DNA from: a bacterium D16-76
GTDB taxonomy: Bacteria; Bacillota; Clostridia; Oscillospirales; Acutalibacteraceae
Length of the DNA: 64,000 nucleotides
Direction of reading: 5' to 3'
Assembly (NCBI GenBank): GCA_009917445.1
Contig: QZEE01000007.1
Location: 62,001-126,000 of the forward strand
The notes under the pieces were generated by a model that worked only from the letters and a program-made list of their open reading frames with translations, made no database searches and had not been told where the DNA came from. Positions 59,628-64,000 of this stretch are shown in pieces (position 1 is the first letter of the stretch; the number at the start of each line of letters is the position of its first letter). A program made the position numbers and the translations under genes.

Positions 59628-59664
59628 ATGATCGAACCTCCTTTACTTGGGTTGCCCGACCATC

Positions 59665-59694
59665 ATATTTGGCAAATCCTAGCAAAAATATTCA
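59665..59694 (-). promoter_or_regulatory. Possible forespore sigma-type promoter before the SleB-like gene
   Basis: TGAATA (59694-59689) is a good sigma-F/G -35 element. At 17 bases it is followed by CAAATAT (59671-59665), a poor match to the expected -10. Offered only because the gene product is a cortex hydrolase. Confidence 0.25.
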
Positions 59695-59877
59695 CGTTGC
59701 CAAGATTTCCCCGGGCAGCCTCTGCTGGCTATTTTACCAACGGGGCCGCCTATAATTTGTCAAATACGCTGATACGAAACCGTTTTTCCCTCTCCCCTTT
59801 CCGCTAAAAACTTACATCCCACGCCCCAAGGCGCGGTTTAATCCCCCTACTCCAACTTTTCCACCCAGCCCGGCTTA

Positions 59878-60387
59878 TCATCCCAGCTCTTTTACCATGA
59901 TAAAGTCATCCATCACATAGCCCCCGCCGATATCGCTTTTCACCTTGTCCACCACTGCAAAGCCGTAATGCTTATACACCTCCACAGCGTGGTCATTGCC
60001 CTTATTCACCGTCAGGCGTATGGAAGAAAGCCTTTCTTCCCGCGTTTCCTGCTCCACCAGGGCAAAGGCAGCTTTCACAGCGCCCATCCCCCGGTATTCT
60101 GGCAGCAGGTAGACCTTGCTTAAAAACATTTCCTCCCGCCCCTCGTACCGGGGCGAGAACCCCACAAACCCCGCCGCTTCGCCGCCGCACAGCAGCAAAT
60201 AATAGCGGTAGCCCTGCCCCTTCATCTGGGCCTTTACGGCGTGGTCAGACTGGAACTTGTCCAGCATATATTCCACCTGGCCCTGGGGCAGCAGCGGGTC
60301 ATAAGTCAAGTGCCACACCTTTTCCGCTATGCGGCACAGGGCGTCGATCTGCCCCTGGCTCTCAACTTTTTCCCATGCGATTTCCAT
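59878..60387 (-). CDS. GNAT-family N-acetyltransferase
   Basis: A 169-residue acetyltransferase of unknown substrate. The acetyl-CoA loop is YLLPEYRGMGAVKAAF (near 99-114), with VNKGNDHAVEVYKHYGFAVVD as the C-terminal motif (parts quoted). The ATG at 60387 after AAAGGA is preferred over the GTG at 60396. It is 19 bases after pheA, so it is probably the last gene of the aromatic operon. A link to aromatic compounds is not visible. Confidence 0.88.
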   Translation of the reverse strand: MEIAWEKVESQGQIDALCRIAEKVWHLTYDPLLPQGQVEYMLDKFQSDHAVKAQMKGQGYRYYLLLCGGEAAGFVGFSPRYEGREEMFLSKVYLLPEYRGMGAVKAAFALVEQETREERLSSIRLTVNKGNDHAVEVYKHYGFAVVDKVKSDIGGGYVMDDFIMVKELG

Positions 60388-60406
60388 ACACCACACATCC
60401 TTTCCC

Positions 60407-61543
60407 TTATGCTTCGTGATAGTTTCCTAAAAACGAGAACCGCGGCAGCTCGTCGTGAAGGGCGCAGATCAGGTCCAGCGTCCCGGCATCGTGGAGGTTC
60501 CCGGTAAAATCCAGATAAAAGTCATACTCAAAGTTGCGCCCCGGTATAGGCCGGGATTCGATCTTCGTCAAATTGAGCCCGCAAAGGGCAAAGCTCTGCA
60601 GCACCCCAGAAAGGGAACCGGTAGTATGGGAAAGGGCAAAACACAGGCTGATTTTGGTGGCGTCCTCTGGCAGAGCGGCCTGGCGGGCCACAGCCACGAA
60701 ACGGGTGGTGTTGTTTTTTTCATCCTGTATGCCCCTTTCCAGAATATGCAGGCCATACTTTTCCGCCGCTTCCTCAGAACAAATGGCCGCCGTACCCTCC
60801 GGATGCTCCTGGGCTACATACTGGGCAGCGGCAGCGGTGTTTGACCACTCGACTGCCTCAAGGCCTTTTGCCTTCCAATACCCGGCGCACTGCAAAAGCC
60901 CCTGGGGGTGGGACACCACCCGGGTAATAGGCCCTTCCCCGGCGGCAGCTAAGCAATGCTCCACTTTTACGTCTATAGCGCCCACAATGTAGAAGCGGTA
61001 CCGCAAAATCAGGTCGTACACAGCCGTCACACTGCCCGCCGCTGAGTTCTCTACCGGAAGCACCCCCACGGCCCCCGGCTGCTGGGCAACGGCGTCAAAA
61101 ACCGCCGTGAAATCCGGCACAAAAGAGGTGGATGCACCTGGGAACAAGCCCCGCGCAGCCTGGTGGGAGTAAGCCCCCTCCACCCCCTGGCACACTACCA
61201 GGCTGGGGGACTTGGGCGCAATGCGGCTGGCTTCGCGCTCCAACTGCCGCAGCTCCTGCCCGCCCTGTAAAAGCTGGTGCTGCCGCGCTCGGCTTATGGC
61301 CATGACAGCGCTGTAAAAGGTCCGGGCGCTTTCGCCCATATCCCCGGCTTTCTGGGCCACACGGTCTAAAATCTCCCGCTCCCGTTCCGGCGCAAACACA
61401 GGCTGCCCGGCATCCAGCTTGATTTTAGCCACTTCCTCCGTGCACTGCATACGTTCTAGAAACAAGGGCAGCAGCTGGGCGTCTATGGCGTCTATTTTTT
61501 CCCGCTGAACCCCCAGCCGCCCTAAATAGCTATTCTTTTCCAT
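60407..61543 (-). CDS. pheA: Bifunctional chorismate mutase / prephenate dehydratase
   Basis: A 378-residue fused enzyme turning chorismate into phenylpyruvate for phenylalanine synthesis. Residues 1-85 are an AroQ chorismate mutase; about 100-285 are prephenate dehydratase, starting with GVEGAYSHQAA and ending with the catalytic NNTTRF; about 295-370 are an ACT domain with the phenylalanine-binding KIESRP. Allosteric feedback by phenylalanine is therefore likely. The ATG at 61543 follows AAGGAGAAGGG. It lies 25 bases after aroC. Confidence 0.95.
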   Translation of the reverse strand: MEKNSYLGRLGVQREKIDAIDAQLLPLFLERMQCTEEVAKIKLDAGQPVFAPEREREILDRVAQKAGDMGESARTFYSAVMAISRARQHQLLQGGQELRQLEREASRIAPKSPSLVVCQGVEGAYSHQAARGLFPGASTSFVPDFTAVFDAVAQQPGAVGVLPVENSAAGSVTAVYDLILRYRFYIVGAIDVKVEHCLAAAGEGPITRVVSHPQGLLQCAGYWKAKGLEAVEWSNTAAAAQYVAQEHPEGTAAICSEEAAEKYGLHILERGIQDEKNNTTRFVAVARQAALPEDATKISLCFALSHTTGSLSGVLQSFALCGLNLTKIESRPIPGRNFEYDFYLDFTGNLHDAGTLDLICALHDELPRFSFLGNYHEA

Positions 61544-61568
61544 ACGCTTTCCCTTCTCCTTCCTGATT

Positions 61569-62672
61569 TCATGCCTGCCGGGACAATAGACCACTTTGCG
61601 CCAGCAGCTCTAGGGCCGCTATGCACGCAGCCGCCTCAACCACCGGCGCGGCCCGGGGGACGATACAGGGGTCATGCCGCCCGGTAACAGTCAGCTTGCC
61701 ATTTTCGTGGGCGGGCAGGTTTATGGTGTCCTGCTCTTTGGAAATGGATGGCGTAGGCTTGAAAGCCGCCTGGAAAACCAGGGGCATGCCTGTAGTAATG
61801 CCGCCCAATATGCCCCCGGCATAGTTCGTGCGGGTCCGGACACAGCCCCCTCCGTCGTAGTAAAAGGGGTCGTTGTTCTGGCTGCCCTTCAAATAAGCGG
61901 CGGCAAAACCTGCCCCAAAATCTACGCCCTTGACAGCCGGGATGCCGAACAGGATAGACGCAAACAGGTTCTCAACCCCGTCAAACATAGGGTTGCCCGC
62001 CCCCCCGGGCAGGCCGATTACCGCGCACTCCACTATGCCCCCCACACTGTCGCCGTCCAAGCGGGCTTCTTCAATCTTTGCCCGCATTTTCTCCTGGGCA
62101 GTAGATTCGATGACCGGAAAGTATTCCCGGTTCAAACGGTTTAAAAGTTCTTCACTTACCTTTACCGGATGAAAACCTTCATCGGCCTCGCCAGCAATAG
62201 CCGCCACGTGGGAGCCCACGGTTATACCCTTGCGCGCCAAAATCTGCCTGCACACCGCCCCCGCATACACCAGTGGGGCCGTTAGCCGCCCAGAAAAGTG
62301 CCCGCCGCCCCGTATGTCGTTATGCCCGCCATAACGCAGGAAAGCGGTGTAATCCGCATGGCCGGGCCTGGGCAGGCGGCGCAGGCTTTCATAATCCTTG
62401 GAGCGCGTATTGGTGTTCTCAATAATGGCGCATAGCGGCGCTCCAGTGGTCACGCCGTCCAACAGGCCGCAGAGCACCCGGGGAGTGTCCGCCTCCCGTC
62501 GGCTGGTGGCGGTAGGGTCCTGGCCGGGGGCCCGGCGGGCCATCTGGGCCAGCACCTGCCCTTCATCAATGGCTTCCCCAGCAGGCAGGCCGTCTATATT
62601 CACCCCTATAGCCTCGGTATGGCTGCCGCCGAACAGGCTTATTTGAATCCTTTCACCCCAACTGGACGACAT
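61569..62672 (-). CDS. aroC: Chorismate synthase
   Basis: A 367-residue FMN-dependent enzyme that makes chorismate from EPSP, the last shared step of aromatic synthesis. GGSHTEAIG with the first catalytic His is near 15-23, RPGHADYTAF is near 101, and GDSVGGIVE near 206; all are family marks. The ATG at 62672 follows GTTAGGAGG and overlaps aroA by 20 bases. Confidence 0.97.
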   Translation of the reverse strand: MSSSWGERIQISLFGGSHTEAIGVNIDGLPAGEAIDEGQVLAQMARRAPGQDPTATSRREADTPRVLCGLLDGVTTGAPLCAIIENTNTRSKDYESLRRLPRPGHADYTAFLRYGGHNDIRGGGHFSGRLTAPLVYAGAVCRQILARKGITVGSHVAAIAGEADEGFHPVKVSEELLNRLNREYFPVIESTAQEKMRAKIEEARLDGDSVGGIVECAVIGLPGGAGNPMFDGVENLFASILFGIPAVKGVDFGAGFAAAYLKGSQNNDPFYYDGGGCVRTRTNYAGGILGGITTGMPLVFQAAFKPTPSISKEQDTINLPAHENGKLTVTGRHDPCIVPRAAPVVEAAACIAALELLAQSGLLSRQA

Positions 62673-63957
62673 GGGCGCTTCCTCCTAACTTCTGAAAATC
62701 CTCATAAAAATCCGGGTAGGTTTTGCGTATGGCCCAGGCATCTGTCACCCGTACCGGGCCCAAGCTCCGCAGGCCTGCCCCGGCCAGGGCCATCAAGACC
62801 CGATGGTCGTTTTGGCCTCGGGCTACACCGCCCATAAAGCGCTCTACGCCTTGTATCCTAAGCTCATCCCCTACCGCCTCTGCTTTGCCCCCCAGGGCAT
62901 TTACAGCCCCTTCCATAGCGGCCAGACGGTCGCTTTCCTTCAATCGCAGGCGGCCCGCGTTAATCAAACGGGTCTCCCCCTGGCTCAAAGCGGCGCACAC
63001 CGAAAGCGCTGGGGCCATGTCGGTAATCTGGGCCATGTCCACCACCTGGCCCCTAAGCCCTCCAAAGGGCTCGCGGGCCCGGGGATTCTGGGCCACCAGC
63101 CAGCCGTCCTCCCAATGTGTCTCAAGGCCGAAAGCGCCAAACACCTCCAGGCAGGCCCGGTCCCCCTGCAAAGAGCAGGCGTCCAGCCCGCCCAGGCAGA
63201 CCCGCGAACCCTCTGGCGACACAGCCGCCATGTTGAGGAAAAACGCAGCCTGGGACCAATCGCCCTCTACCTGGTAATCGCGGGCTATATACCGCTGGCC
63301 GCCGGGCACATGCCAGCCCTCGGGGGTTTTGCGGATCTGCACCCCAAAATCCTGCAAAATCGCTACAGTCATGTCCACATAGCCCACCGACTCCAACGGC
63401 GAAGTCAACACAATATGGCTGTCCCCCGGCAGCAGCGGCAGGGCAAACAGCAGGCCTGTCACAAACTGGGAGCTGATATCCCCTGGCATAGCAAAAACCC
63501 CTGAGCTAAGCTGCCCTTCAATTTCCAGGGGCAGGCCCCCTTCTGACCGGAAAGCCACCCCGTGGGCAGGCAGCAAACCGGCATAAACCCCTAAAGGCCG
63601 CTGGGGCAGCCGCCCTTGCCCGGTAAAGCGCCACCGCCCTCCCAAAGCCGCCGCGATAGGGATAATAAAACGCAAAAGCCCCCCAGATTCCCGGCAGTCG
63701 ATCTCACCCCCGGCAGGGTAGCAGGAGGCAGGCTCTACCAGCATGGTTTGCGCCGCGGGATCGTGCCGCACCGTACACCCCAGCATCTCTAGTGCCCCCA
63801 TGGTGGCCGATATGTCCTCGCTTACCACCATATGGGAAAGCCGGCACCTCTCGCCTGAAAGCCCTGCGCACAGCAGCGCCCGGTGGGCCGCGCTTTTGCT
63901 GGGGGGCATGGTGAGCCGCCCTCCCGCAAAGCCGGGCCCATACTCTACCTGATACAT
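62653..63957 (-). CDS. aroA: 3-phosphoshikimate 1-carboxyvinyltransferase (EPSP synthase)
   Basis: A 434-residue two-domain enzyme joining phosphoenolpyruvate to shikimate 3-phosphate. PPSKSAAHRALLC at the N-terminus binds substrate, the middle RDYQVEGDWSQAAFF matches the family, and the second signature RLKESDRLAAM is near 340. The GNGGT-like site reads CRESGGLLRF, so one glycine-rich loop is altered, which may affect inhibitor sensitivity. The ATG at 63957 follows TAAGGAGG. It is the most upstream complete gene of the aromatic operon here. Confidence 0.95.
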   Translation of the reverse strand: MYQVEYGPGFAGGRLTMPPSKSAAHRALLCAGLSGERCRLSHMVVSEDISATMGALEMLGCTVRHDPAAQTMLVEPASCYPAGGEIDCRESGGLLRFIIPIAAALGGRWRFTGQGRLPQRPLGVYAGLLPAHGVAFRSEGGLPLEIEGQLSSGVFAMPGDISSQFVTGLLFALPLLPGDSHIVLTSPLESVGYVDMTVAILQDFGVQIRKTPEGWHVPGGQRYIARDYQVEGDWSQAAFFLNMAAVSPEGSRVCLGGLDACSLQGDRACLEVFGAFGLETHWEDGWLVAQNPRAREPFGGLRGQVVDMAQITDMAPALSVCAALSQGETRLINAGRLRLKESDRLAAMEGAVNALGGKAEAVGDELRIQGVERFMGGVARGQNDHRVLMALAGAGLRSLGPVRVTDAWAIRKTYPDFYEDFQKLGGSAHVVQLG

Positions 63958-63969
63958 GGCAAAACCTCC

Positions 63970-64000
63970 TTACAGGGCCCGCAGCAGCTCGTCACGGTCC
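63970..64000 (-). CDS. C-terminal end of an upstream aromatic operon gene (partial)
   Basis: The last ten codons of a frame ending DRDELLRAL and TAA are seen before the aroA ribosome-binding site, which its stop codon abuts. In such operons tyrA, aroF or aroB commonly precedes aroA; the fragment is too short to decide. Confidence 0.55.
   Translation of the reverse strand, partial: DRDELLRAL

Noticed and set aside
1-64000. CRISPR array, prophage, rRNA or tRNA genes
   Set aside because: No regularly spaced repeat units, no phage structural or integrase genes, and no cloverleaf or rRNA-like sequence were seen on either strand.

Overview
The window looks like a chromosomal segment from a G+C-rich, endospore-forming Clostridia-type Firmicute, probably of the Oscillospirales kind; the genus cannot be read from the sequence. 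The evidence is a Gram-positive PolC, the pyrH-frr-uppS-cdsA-dxr-rseP order, SpoIIE, a SleB-like cortex hydrolase, S-layer homology repeats, a T-box leader, the short HisG plus HisZ pair, and near-consensus TTGACA-N17-TATAAT promoters. Almost every gene is on the minus strand. Only spoIIE, a uridine phosphorylase, an SPFH protein with a small RHH partner, and a PPK2 kinase are on the plus strand. No phage, CRISPR array, rRNA or tRNA gene was seen.

Layout by region. 0.3-10 kb: a complete arginine operon read argG-nudix-LamG-like-argH-argC-argJ-(membrane protein)-argB-argD-argF, from a promoter with an ARG-box-like operator at about 10.1 kb. 10.4-13.6 kb: a TVP38/DedA protein, HflX and a serine hydrolase. 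14.4-21.3 kb: the most interesting locus, an apparent operon TPM protein - MBOAT acyltransferase - DHHW/AlgX-like protein - FkbH-like HAD loading enzyme - acyl carrier protein. 21.7-28.7 kb: threonine catabolism (tdh-kbl), an SLH phosphodiester glycosidase, trpS, and an aminotransferase behind a T-box. 29-35 kb: spoIIE, a coiled-coil protein, uridine phosphorylase, a tiny lipoprotein, SPFH and RHH. 35-43.7 kb: a histidine operon hisZ-G-D-(orf)-C-B-(A::I fusion)-E, then a methyltransferase-like orf and ilvB; hisH and hisF are absent. 43.7-56 kb: a pyrophosphatase-like gene, then the pyrH to polC operon joining nucleotide, translation, isoprenoid and phospholipid genes. 56-60 kb: a phosphatase-glutaredoxin fusion, a two-domain PPK2, a SleB-like hydrolase and a GNAT. 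60.4-64 kb: aroA-aroC-pheA.

How the genes work together. The arginine, histidine and aromatic clusters are biosynthetic operons whose genes are spaced by a few bases or overlap. The 14-21 kb locus mirrors dltABCD part for part: loader, carrier, membrane O-acyltransferase, extracytoplasmic SGNH-like partner. Its loader is FkbH-like instead of a D-alanine ligase, so I infer a surface-polymer acylation route that may use a glyceryl group. A family of dispersed hairpin repeats sits mostly in gaps between co-directional genes and is the clearest non-coding pattern.
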